The translations under genes were made by a program, and so were the position numbers. This document shows, piece after piece, positions 18,044 to 26,037 of a stretch of DNA of 34,253 nt. The notes beneath the pieces were generated by a model. That model ran no database searches. It saw nothing but the letters and a program-made list of their open reading frames with translations, and had not been told where the DNA came from. Position 1 is the first letter of the stretch. Every line of letters starts with the position of its first letter. The stretch is taken from the NCBI GenBank assembly GCA_946500965.1, contig CAMMXR010000002.1, positions 1 through 34,253 on the forward strand, given 5' to 3'. This stretch comes from an uncultured Candidatus Saccharibacteria bacterium. Lineage in GTDB: Bacteria; Patescibacteriota; Saccharimonadia; Saccharimonadales; Saccharimonadaceae.

Positions 18044-18304
18044 ATGCCTGAACCTAAGAAACAGAGTAGCCCGCGCAAGACTGGTCTGCGCCGGAGCCAC
18101 CTTCGCCTCGAGTTGGCCCGTGCGGTCAACCGCCTTTCGCCAGTCAAAGCCTTTGAAACGGCTAAGAAAACCCCTAACTTAAAAGTCAAGACTGTTAAAC
18201 CGGCGCGCACGCAGTCGGTCAAGGCCCAGAAAGCCGCGGCCAAATCCGCCGCCGCTCCGGCCACCAAGAAAACCACTACTCGCGTCACTAAGAAATCTAA
18301 ATAA
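18044..18304 (+). CDS. rpmF: Probable cysteine-free bL32-like ribosomal protein with basic tail
   Basis: MPEPKKQSSPRKTGLRRSHLRLELARAVNRLSP resembles bL32 N-terminus; 86 aa, no Cys; just upstream of nusB. Confidence 0.6.
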   Translation: MPEPKKQSSPRKTGLRRSHLRLELARAVNRLSPVKAFETAKKTPNLKVKTVKPARTQSVKAQKAAAKSAAAPATKKTTTRVTKKSK

Positions 18305-18316
18305 AAGGGAAGGCAT

Positions 18317-18862
18317 ATGGCAAGCAACCGGCATCTAGGCAGGATTATCGTTTTACAAAGTTTATACGAATACGAGTTTCGCAAGAAAGCCGGTGACGCC
18401 ACCGCCGAGATTGACACTATCGTTGCGAAGAACATTGAGCCCTACGCCAAGGCGCTGGGTGATACTGAGTTTGTCTACAATCTCGCCCGCAACGTCTCCG
18501 CGCGTTTCCAGCCGCTGGACGATCTGCTCCAGCCGCTCGCCCCGGAGTGGCCACTTTCAACTATTGCTGCCGTGGATCGCAACGTGCTCCGGATGGGGCT
18601 TTACGAACTTCGCGAGTGTGCCGATACCGTTCCGCCCAAAGTTGCCATCAACGAAGCCGTTGAGCTCGCCAAGGCCTTTGGCTCAGATAATTCCTCTAAG
18701 TTTGTAAACGGCGTTCTCGGCACCGCCTACCGCCAAATCTATCAGGAAACCGAACCGCAAGGTTCCAAGGAATCACATGACCAAAAAACATTATCACAAA
18801 CGCCCGCGCCCGACGCCGGGCAGCCGACCCAACCCGTCGCACCCCCGGAGTCAGTCGCCTAG
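18317..18862 (+). CDS. nusB: Transcription antitermination protein NusB
   Basis: SNRHLGRIIVLQSLYEYEF...LSTIAAVDRNVLRMGLYEL...PPKVAINEAVELAKAFGSDNSSKFVNGVLGTAYR. Confidence 0.95.
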   Translation: MASNRHLGRIIVLQSLYEYEFRKKAGDATAEIDTIVAKNIEPYAKALGDTEFVYNLARNVSARFQPLDDLLQPLAPEWPLSTIAAVDRNVLRMGLYELRECADTVPPKVAINEAVELAKAFGSDNSSKFVNGVLGTAYRQIYQETEPQGSKESHDQKTLSQTPAPDAGQPTQPVAPPESVA

Positions 18863-19487
18863 CGCCCGCCCAGCTTCCGCCCAGGCGGCCAGCCGCACAG
18901 CTTCGGCCCCGCGACCAGTGGCTGGTCCCCAGGCAACCCCGGCTTCGCACCCTCAGCGTAAAGTCCCCGAGGCCCTGCCGCTCAAATCCGAGCGCACCAA
19001 GCTGAATCCGCTTTCTCGTCTCACCACCAAAGTCTTTAAGAAACCGTCCATTCAAGAAGTTGTCCGCGAGCCAACCGCCGGGGGGATTGTCTTTCGGATG
19101 AGCGCGGACCAAAAAGACATTGACATTCTCCTCATCCAGGACTCCAAGGGCCGCTGGACCATCCCCAAGGGTCACATTGAGCCCGGCGAAACCGCCCGCC
19201 AGACCGCCATCCGCGAAATCGGTGAGGAGGCCGGCCTCTTCCACATCCAAGTCCTCACCTGGCTCGGCAAAATCCATTTCCAATATCGCCGCGTGGACAA
19301 ACTGGTCCTGATGACCACCCAAATCTACCTCGTCCGCGCCCTGGACAACGCCGAAATCCCCACCAAGGAACAATGGATGAAGGGCATTAAATGGTTCCGC
19401 TTCAAGGACGCCATCAACGCCATTGAATACGAAGACATTGAGAAACTGATGCTGCTGGCCAAAAACAAAATCCGCCAGGGACTTTAG
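18777..19487 (+). CDS. Nudix hydrolase with basic Pro/Ser-rich N-terminal extension
   Basis: Nudix box GHIEPGETARQTAIREIGEEAGL; AAGGA SD before ATG 18777; overlaps nusB by 86 nt. Confidence 0.9.
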   Translation: MTKKHYHKRPRPTPGSRPNPSHPRSQSPSARPASAQAASRTASAPRPVAGPQATPASHPQRKVPEALPLKSERTKLNPLSRLTTKVFKKPSIQEVVREPTAGGIVFRMSADQKDIDILLIQDSKGRWTIPKGHIEPGETARQTAIREIGEEAGLFHIQVLTWLGKIHFQYRRVDKLVLMTTQIYLVRALDNAEIPTKEQWMKGIKWFRFKDAINAIEYEDIEKLMLLAKNKIRQGL

Positions 19488-19581
19488 CGCCGGCCTAGAG
19501 CCGGCCAAACTGCACCTCACGTTATCTATTAATCTCGCCTTGGGCCCTGCGTCCGAGACTCAAAAGGGAAGGAAATTAACC

Positions 19582-20295
19582 ATGAACCAAACCCAAATCG
19601 CCGAATACCAAAACTTTGCCCGCGAAAAGCTCGGCTTCGAGTTCCACGATATTGACCTCTTAATCACCGCCCTCACTCACCGCAGCTACGTCAACGAACA
19701 CCGCGCCAGTGTCAAGGAACACAACGAGCGTCTGGAGTTTCTCGGCGACGCCGTTCTGGAACTCGTCACCTCTGATTTTCTCTACCGCAACTACCAGCAG
19801 CCGGAAGGAATTATGACCGCCTGGCGCGCCGCCTTGGTCCGCACCGAAAGCATCGGCGCCGCCGGCGAAGAACTCGGCTATGCTCCGCTCGTCCGCCTCT
19901 CTAAGGGCGAGAAGCACGGCTCCGACCGCGCCCACGCCGTCATCCTCGCCGATTGTTTTGAGGCCGTCATTGGCGCCATCTATCTTGACCAAGGCTACGA
20001 CACCGCCGCCGCCTTCATCGCCAAGCACATCCTGGTCAAGATTGACCAAATCCTCGCTGACGGCAGCTGGCGCGACCCCAAATCCTATCTCCAAGAACTC
20101 GCCCAGCACCACGACTCTGCCACCCCCTCTTACCGCGTCCTCGGCGAAGACGGCCCCGACCACGACAAGACCTTCACCGTCGGCGTCTTCGTCGCCGGCA
20201 AGCAGCGCGGTCGCGGCACTGGCCACTCCAAGCAGGAAGCCGAAGGCGCCGCCGCCGCCGAAGCCGTCAAATACTACCTCCGCCGCCAGTCCTAG
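19582..20295 (+). CDS. rnc: Ribonuclease III
   Basis: NERLEFLGDAVLELVTSDFLY...LADCFEAVIGAIYLDQGY, C-terminal dsRBD; SD ggaagg before ATG 19582 (ORF track start 19540 is upstream). Confidence 0.96.
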   Translation: MNQTQIAEYQNFAREKLGFEFHDIDLLITALTHRSYVNEHRASVKEHNERLEFLGDAVLELVTSDFLYRNYQQPEGIMTAWRAALVRTESIGAAGEELGYAPLVRLSKGEKHGSDRAHAVILADCFEAVIGAIYLDQGYDTAAAFIAKHILVKIDQILADGSWRDPKSYLQELAQHHDSATPSYRVLGEDGPDHDKTFTVGVFVAGKQRGRGTGHSKQEAEGAAAAEAVKYYLRRQS

Positions 20296-20356
20296 GCTTT
20301 ACATTTCTCCTCACCTATGCTAGAATAATCCTACTATTATTAAATAAGGAGATTCC

Positions 20357-20719
20357 ATGCTCGCGATTCGTATGCAACGTAATGGCCGGACTCACACCCC
20401 TGTGTACCGGATAGTCGTCCAAGAAGCGCAGCGCCACCCGCTCTCGGGTCGTGTTGTTGCCGAGGTCGGCAATTATAACCCTGAGACTAAGAAAACGGTC
20501 CTTGACCAAGAGAAAATCGGGTTCTATCTCGCTCACGGCGCCCAGCCCTCGTCTCGGGTGGCCTTCATCCTGAAGCAGAACGGCATCAAACTGCCCGCCT
20601 GGTACCAGGAACGCCCCGCCCGCCACGCTCAGGCTAAGCACGCCGACAAGCTCCGCAAGAACCAGCCCAAGGAAGCGCCCGCCGCAGACGCAGCCGACGC
20701 CGAAGCCGCGGAAGCCTAG
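20357..20719 (+). CDS. rpsP: 30S ribosomal protein S16
   Basis: MLAIRMQRNGRTHTPVYRIVVQEAQRHPLSGRVVAEVGNYNPETK...GAQPSSRVAFILKQNGI. Confidence 0.96.
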   Translation: MLAIRMQRNGRTHTPVYRIVVQEAQRHPLSGRVVAEVGNYNPETKKTVLDQEKIGFYLAHGAQPSSRVAFILKQNGIKLPAWYQERPARHAQAKHADKLRKNQPKEAPAADAADAEAAEA

Positions 20720-20819
20720 GCCCGCCCACGCTAAGGGTATCCCGCCCGTCTCGCCAATTTACCTTTTTATTCAGCTTGTGCTATAATAACAGCATATTAA
20801 CCTAACCATCGGAGATCTT

Positions 20820-21236
20820 ATGGCAACCATTGACCAGCAATTTGTAGAATACATCGTTAAAACCCTTGTCAACAACCCTGACAAAGTCGTCGTGGATCGT
20901 GAAATTGACGAGCGCGGCGTTCTGCTCTCGCTCAGCGTTGACCCCGAAGACGTCGGTCGCGTGATTGGTAAGCGCGGCGCCACCGCCCAGTCCATCCGCA
21001 CCCTGCTCCGTGTACTCGGCACTAAGAACGGCGCCCGCTACAACCTCAAGATCGTCAATACTGACGAAGAAGGCGCCGCCCCAGTCGAGCATGATCAGCC
21101 TACCGAACTCGCTGACGCAGCCGAAGCCGAAGTCACCGCTGCCGCTGATGAAGCTGCTGCGACGGCTGCTGAGGGCGACGATCTCGCCGAGAAAACTCGT
21201 GCCGAGCTGGCCGACCTTGACGACCTGGACATCTAG
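20820..21236 (+). CDS. khpA: KH-domain RNA-binding protein with acidic tail
   Basis: QFVEYIVKTLVNNPDKVVVDREIDERGVLLSLSVDPEDVGRVIGKRGATAQSIRTLLRVLG; downstream of rpsP. Confidence 0.9.
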   Translation: MATIDQQFVEYIVKTLVNNPDKVVVDREIDERGVLLSLSVDPEDVGRVIGKRGATAQSIRTLLRVLGTKNGARYNLKIVNTDEEGAAPVEHDQPTELADAAEAEVTAAADEAAATAAEGDDLAEKTRAELADLDDLDI

Positions 21237-21289
21237 CTTTGCTACCGGGCTCCGCAACCAGCCCAGTCAAAGTTAGACCTTAGCTCCAC

Positions 21290-21314
21290 AAAAATACCCC
21301 AATGGGGTATTTTT
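21290..21314 (+). terminator. Intrinsic terminator after khpA
   Basis: AAAAATACCCC-AAT-GGGGTATTTTT perfect stem. Confidence 0.92.
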
Positions 21315-21366
21315 GCTAGCGCCCGACCCTGTTCGTGCCAATTTTGGCAGATTTTCTAAAAAACTC

Positions 21367-21395
21367 TTGTGTTTTTCCGCCGCGTCCTGTATAAT
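21367..21395 (+). promoter_or_regulatory. Promoter for candidate ncRNA
   Basis: TTGTGT (21367-21372), 17 nt, TATAAT (21390-21395). Confidence 0.65.
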
Positions 21396-21401
21396 CAAAA
21401 C

Positions 21402-21489
21402 AGTTCGGAAGAACATATGGCTAACTGCGAGCCAACATAAAGTTGAGAGCTTATATGTTCAAAAAGCCACCCTTTTGCGGTGGTTTTTT
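21402..21489 (+). ncRNA. Candidate structured small RNA ending in an intrinsic terminator
   Basis: GAACATAT/ATATGTTC 8-bp stem (21411-21418/21453-21460), inner GGCT/AGCC and AAC/GTT hairpins, terminator AAAAAGCCACC-CTTTTGC-GGTGGTTTTTT (21461-21489); no convincing ORF. Confidence 0.55.
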
Positions 21490-21564
21490 GGTGGCAGTAT
21501 TTACGGCGTCCAGCCTCCAATGCCCCGTACCTCGCCACACGTCACGAAGGCTCCAACCGCATTG

Positions 21565-21595
21565 AAAAGGCCCGCCCCTTGGGGCGAGCCGCTCC
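21565..21595 (-). terminator. Probable intrinsic terminator for orphan gene B
   Basis: Minus strand GGCTCGCCCC-AA-GGGGCGGGCC-TTTT; one stem mismatch. Confidence 0.65.
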
Positions 21596-21663
21596 GCAGC
21601 CGTAAATCGGCCGCTAGACGTGATACTGACAGTAGCCGGCACAGACCGGACTCGTCAGTTAAG

Positions 21664-22302
21664 TTAGAAACGTGACAAATGGTGTCGCTTCAGGTAATCC
21701 TCAATGGACAGCAGCAAACTGGTCTCGTCCAGCGCCGTGTAAAGAATACAGCATTCTTCGCCCGACTTGTCCAAGCGGGTCGCAAACACCGCCCAGCCGG
21801 TCGGCGCCGTAATCCGGATCGTATCCTGTGTAGACAGCTGCCGGTGCGCAATCAGTGGCAGCCACTCATCAGTCAGTTCGCCCTTGAACTCCAGCGGGGA
21901 ATTGCAATAAACCTGCTCCAGGCGGGCCGGGCCATGATCCGACTTGAAGGCCACCGGAAAACTCCGGCCGGCCGGTTCTGCGTGCCGCGTCTCGGTAATC
22001 CCGTATTCGCGCCACATCATCATGGACAGGTCGCCCCGCTTAAAATGCGCTTCCACGGTTTTGAACTGCTGCTTCAGCTCCAGGGTGCCAGGCACCAGCG
22101 CAAACCGTCGCCGGAAAGACTTAGCCCGCGGCAGTCGGCTGTGATACTCGCAGATAAAACTCCGACCATCCAGCTTGACCGTCCAGCCTTTCAGCTCAAT
22201 CATGCGCCGAAACTGCCCGTCCGCGTTCAGATTCTGACTCAAACTGTCACTGCTCCGAATCCCACCAAAACCACTTGCCGTCACTTCAACTTTAATCACC
22301 AT
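21664..22302 (-). CDS. Orphan hypothetical protein B
   Basis: ORF track start 22395 lies inside the promoter; ATG 22302 with GAGGAG SD gives MVIKVEVTASGFGGIRSSDSLSQNLNADGQFRRMIELKGWTVKLDG... Confidence 0.75.
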   Translation of the reverse strand: MVIKVEVTASGFGGIRSSDSLSQNLNADGQFRRMIELKGWTVKLDGRSFICEYHSRLPRAKSFRRRFALVPGTLELKQQFKTVEAHFKRGDLSMMMWREYGITETRHAEPAGRSFPVAFKSDHGPARLEQVYCNSPLEFKGELTDEWLPLIAHRQLSTQDTIRITAPTGWAVFATRLDKSGEECCILYTALDETSLLLSIEDYLKRHHLSRF

Positions 22303-22357
22303 AAGGTACTCCTCTCTGCGCTTCCTGCGCGGGTTCTCTAGGGGCTTGAGGCTCTTA

Positions 22358-22396
22358 CCCCCCTTCATTATATCACAGATAAGCATAAAAGTCAAG
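22358..22396 (-). promoter_or_regulatory. Sigma70-type promoter, copy 2 of the duplicated cassette
   Basis: Minus strand CTTGACTTTTATGCTTATCTGTGATATAATGAAGGGGGG; 38/39 identical to 9701-9739. Confidence 0.85.
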
Positions 22397-22492
22397 ACTG
22401 CTCCTATCCACCCCGCTTTTCGGCGCCCACCACCGTCCCTAAGCCCCGTCCGCGCGCCACGTCACCTTGCCCCAATCTCCTGAAAAATCCCC

Positions 22493-22521
22493 TTGCCAAA
22501 GCTCCCAAAGTTTGCTAAAAT
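22493..22521 (+). promoter_or_regulatory. rpoBC promoter
   Basis: TTGCCA-17 nt-TAAAAT. Confidence 0.7.
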
Positions 22522-22540
22522 CTTAAACTAAGAAGTAGTG

Positions 22541-22617
22541 TGTGGTATTTTGGCAGCGCTTGAGAATAGCGGCATCAGGCGTAAAATACCACAGTAATCT
22601 TCGGCGCTAAAAGATTA
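22541..22617 (+). promoter_or_regulatory. Structured 5' leader of rpoBC with two stems
   Basis: TGTGGTATTTT (22541-22551)/AAAATACCACA (22583-22593); TAATCTT (22595-22601)/AAGATTA (22611-22617). Confidence 0.65.
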
Positions 22618-22640
22618 TCAACACTAAGAGAGAGGAAACT

Positions 22641-25600
22641 GTGAGCAAAACAACCACTACTGGTCGTCGCGTATTTTTCACCGAAGGCGACCAAGCCCTC
22701 CCCATTCCTGATCTGACGGCCCATCAGAAGGATAGCTGGGAGGATTTTGTCAAATCTGGTCTCCGGGAAGTGTTCAACGAACTCAACCCGATTGACGACT
22801 ACACCGGGCAAAAACTATCCTTGCGCTTCAAGGATTATTATTTCAAAACTCCGGCCGAGGACGAGAAAACCGCCAAATACAACCTGTCCACCTACGCCGC
22901 CCCGCTGCATGTAATCGTAGAGCTGACCAACAAGGTCACCGGCGAGGTCAAGGAGCAGGATATTTATTTCGGCGACTATCCCTGGATGACCGAGCGCGCC
23001 ACCTTTATTATCAACGGCACCGAGCGCGTGGTGGTTTCCCAGCTGATTCGTTCCGCCGGGGTTTTCTTCACCGCTGACGAACACAACGGCAAGCGCTACT
23101 ACGGCGCCAAAGTGATTCCGGGCCGCGGAGCCTGGCTGGAGTTTGAGACCACCCCGGGTGGCTGCATTTACGTTAAGATTGATCGCCGCCGCAAGATTCC
23201 CATCACCACCTTCCTGCGCGCGCTCGGCATCGCTTCCGACGAGGAAATCCGCGCCCAGTTTGCCGAGATTGACAACGGCCCCATCAGTTACATCAACTCC
23301 ACCCTGGAGAAAGACACCTCCACCAGCCAGGCTACGGCGCTGCTTGAAGTCTATCGCCGGCTGCGCCCGGGTGATCTCGCTACGGTTGAGAACGCCAAGT
23401 CTATGATTGAGCGCACTTTCTTTGATTATCGCCGCTACGATTGTTCGCGGGTTGGTCGCTTCAAGCTCAACCGCCGGCTCGGCTTTGATACCCCGAACGA
23501 CGCCGCCCACCGCACCCTGCAAATGCAGGATGTGCTGGCCATCATCAGCGAAATTATCCGCCTCAATAACACCCAGGAACCGGCAGATGACATTGACTCG
23601 CTGGCAAATCGCCGGGTCAAGCTGGTCGGCGAGCTGGTTCAACGTCAGTTCCGTCTCGGGATGCTCCGCCTCCAGCGCAACATTCTGGACCGGATGTCAA
23701 TGGCTGACCCCGAAGAAGTCACCCCTTCGCAGCTGCTCAACTCCCGCCCGGTGGTGGCCGCGGTCAAGGAGTTCTTCTCCAGCTCTCAGCTTTCGCAGCT
23801 GATGGACGAGGTCAACGGCTACTCCGAGCTCGCTCACAAGCGCCGCCTCTCTAGTATGGGCCCCGGCGGTCTGACGCGGGAACGCGCCGGCTTTGACGTC
23901 CGCGACGCTCACCCCACCCACTACGGCCGCATCTGCACCGTAGAGACCCCGGAAGGTGGCAACGTCGGTCTGGTCTTGAACCTGGCGACCTATGCTCGCA
24001 TCAACGAATACGGTTTCATTGAAGCCCCCTACCGCGTGGTCAAAAACGGCAAGGTGACCGACGAAGTGGTTTACGTAGACGCCGCCACCGAGGAAGATAT
24101 GATTATCGCCGACGCCTCAGTTAAACTCAATGACAAGGGCGAATTCGTGGAAGATTGGGTCTCCGCCCGGGTCAAGGGCCGCCCCAGCCAGGTCGCTTCC
24201 AACCTCGTCACCCACATTGACGCCGCTCACAAAGAGATTCTCGGCACCTCGGCCAGCCTGATTCCGTTCGTAGAGAAAAACCGCGTTGACCGCTCCTTGA
24301 TGGCCTGCGCCATGCAAAAGCAAGCCGTGCCACTGCTCAAGAACGACGCCCCGATCGTCGGCACCGGCATTGAGCACGAAATCGCAATGAATACTTCGCA
24401 AGTTGTGGTCGCTGCAGCTGCCGGTGAGGTGGTGAAGGCGGACGGCATCTCGGTCATCGTCAAATACAAAGACGGCGAAAAAGAATATCCGCTGGAGCAC
24501 TTCCAGAAGACCAACGACGACCGCTGCTACAACCAGCGTGTCAAGGTCGTGCGCGGCCAGAAGGTCAAAAAAGGCGACATCCTGATTGAGGGCGCTTCTG
24601 TCACGAATGGTGAGCTAGCGCTCGGTAAAGACCTCCTGGTAGCCTTTATGCCCTGGCGTGGTTATAATATGGATGACGCCATCGTGATCTCTTCCCGTTT
24701 AGTAGAGGACGATGAACTTACTTCCATCAACATCAAGGATTTTGACGTGGAAGTGCGCGAAACCAAGCTCGGACCCGAGCAGGTCACTCGCGACATCCCG
24801 AACGTTCCCGAGAAAAGTCTGCGCCACCTTGGCGAAGACGGTATCGTAGTTGTGGGTTCCGAAGTTCAGCCTGGCGACATCTTGGTCGGTAAAATCACCC
24901 CGAAAGGTGAGCAGGAACTCAGCTCTGAGGAGCGCCTGCTCCGTGCCATCTTCGGTGAGAAAGCTAAGGACGTCCGCGACACTTCGGTTCGCATGGATGG
25001 CTCTTCCACCGGTAAGGTGGTCGGCGTGCGGGTCTATACCCGCGAACAGGGTCACGAACTCAAAGCCGGCGTGTTGATGCAGATTCGGATTTACGTGGCC
25101 GAGATGCGCAAAATCAGCGTCGGTGACAAAATCGCCGGTCGCCATGGTAACAAAGGTGTCGTCTCCCGGATTCTGCCGGTGGAAGATATGCCGTTCATGG
25201 AGGACGGGACGCCAATTGACATTCTGCTCAGCCCGATGGGCGTGCCAAGCCGTATGAACCTCGGTCAGCTGTTTGAGGTCCACCTCGGTATGGCGGCTCG
25301 GGCGCTCGGTTACGAAGTTGCTACCCCCTCCTTCAACGGTGTGCCGGACGAAGTGATCTCTGATCAACTAGAGAAGGCCGGCTTCAGCCGTGACGGTCGC
25401 GTGCAGCTCTATGATGGTCTGACCGGCGAACCTTTCAACGAACGCACCTCGGTCGGCGTGATGCATATGCTAAAACTGCACCACATGGTGGAAGACAAGA
25501 TTCACGCTCGCTCCACTGGTCCCTACACTACTGTCACTCAGCAGCCGCTCGGTGGTAAAGCTCAGAACGGTGGTCAGCGCTTCGGGGAAATGGAGGTCTG

Positions 25601-26036
25601 GGCGTTGGAAGCCTACGGTGCCGCCACCACCCTGCAGGAAATGCTCACGATTAAATCTGATGATGTCTATGGTCGTGCGCAAGCCTACAAGTCAATCATC
25701 AAGCGTGAACCGATTGAAGGTCCCAAGCTGCCGGAAGGCTTCAATGTTCTGGTTAAAGAGTTCCAGGGGTTGGGCCTGAAGGTGGATCTGCTGGAGCAGG
25801 GTGAATCCAAAGATGCTGGTGAAGTAATTGAGAAGACTTCGCGCGAGATTGAACAAGAGAATGATGACAGCCGCATCTATGCCCAGCACGCGCACCACGC
25901 ACCGGCGGACACGATTGTGGATCTGGATGAAGAAGAAAAGGAAGTGATGGACGCAGAGGGCGTCAGTATAAGAGAGGCCGACGAGCTTGACGAATCGCCT
26001 GACGATTCCGAGGCTGGCCTTGGAGAGGAGTTATAA
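22641..26036 (+). CDS. rpoB: RNA polymerase beta subunit
   Basis: SSQLSQLMDEVNGYSELAHKRRLSSMGPGGLTRERAGFDVRDAHPTHYGRIC; GDKIAGRHGNKGVVSRILP; GTG start. Confidence 0.98.
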   Translation: MSKTTTTGRRVFFTEGDQALPIPDLTAHQKDSWEDFVKSGLREVFNELNPIDDYTGQKLSLRFKDYYFKTPAEDEKTAKYNLSTYAAPLHVIVELTNKVTGEVKEQDIYFGDYPWMTERATFIINGTERVVVSQLIRSAGVFFTADEHNGKRYYGAKVIPGRGAWLEFETTPGGCIYVKIDRRRKIPITTFLRALGIASDEEIRAQFAEIDNGPISYINSTLEKDTSTSQATALLEVYRRLRPGDLATVENAKSMIERTFFDYRRYDCSRVGRFKLNRRLGFDTPNDAAHRTLQMQDVLAIISEIIRLNNTQEPADDIDSLANRRVKLVGELVQRQFRLGMLRLQRNILDRMSMADPEEVTPSQLLNSRPVVAAVKEFFSSSQLSQLMDEVNGYSELAHKRRLSSMGPGGLTRERAGFDVRDAHPTHYGRICTVETPEGGNVGLVLNLATYARINEYGFIEAPYRVVKNGKVTDEVVYVDAATEEDMIIADASVKLNDKGEFVEDWVSARVKGRPSQVASNLVTHIDAAHKEILGTSASLIPFVEKNRVDRSLMACAMQKQAVPLLKNDAPIVGTGIEHEIAMNTSQVVVAAAAGEVVKADGISVIVKYKDGEKEYPLEHFQKTNDDRCYNQRVKVVRGQKVKKGDILIEGASVTNGELALGKDLLVAFMPWRGYNMDDAIVISSRLVEDDELTSINIKDFDVEVRETKLGPEQVTRDIPNVPEKSLRHLGEDGIVVVGSEVQPGDILVGKITPKGEQELSSEERLLRAIFGEKAKDVRDTSVRMDGSSTGKVVGVRVYTREQGHELKAGVLMQIRIYVAEMRKISVGDKIAGRHGNKGVVSRILPVEDMPFMEDGTPIDILLSPMGVPSRMNLGQLFEVHLGMAARALGYEVATPSFNGVPDEVISDQLEKAGFSRDGRVQLYDGLTGEPFNERTSVGVMHMLKLHHMVEDKIHARSTGPYTTVTQQPLGGKAQNGGQRFGEMEVWALEAYGAATTLQEMLTIKSDDVYGRAQAYKSIIKREPIEGPKLPEGFNVLVKEFQGLGLKVDLLEQGESKDAGEVIEKTSREIEQENDDSRIYAQHAHHAPADTIVDLDEEEKEVMDAEGVSIREADELDESPDDSEAGLGEEL

Positions 26037-26037
26037 G

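Noticed and set aside
21313-21675. 120-aa plus-strand ORF across the ncRNA region
   Set aside because: Runs through two intrinsic terminators, has no SD and atypical composition
22815-23642. 275-aa minus-strand ORF opposite rpoB (and similar antisense ORFs at 11131-11874, 15980-16843, 24699-25367)
   Set aside because: Mirror ORFs caused by GC-rich codon bias in strongly conserved sense genes
25987-26037. Upstream rpoC start from the ORF track
   Set aside because: Overlaps the rpoB acidic tail; [19 protein letters not shown] at 26038 right after the rpoB stop is the better start
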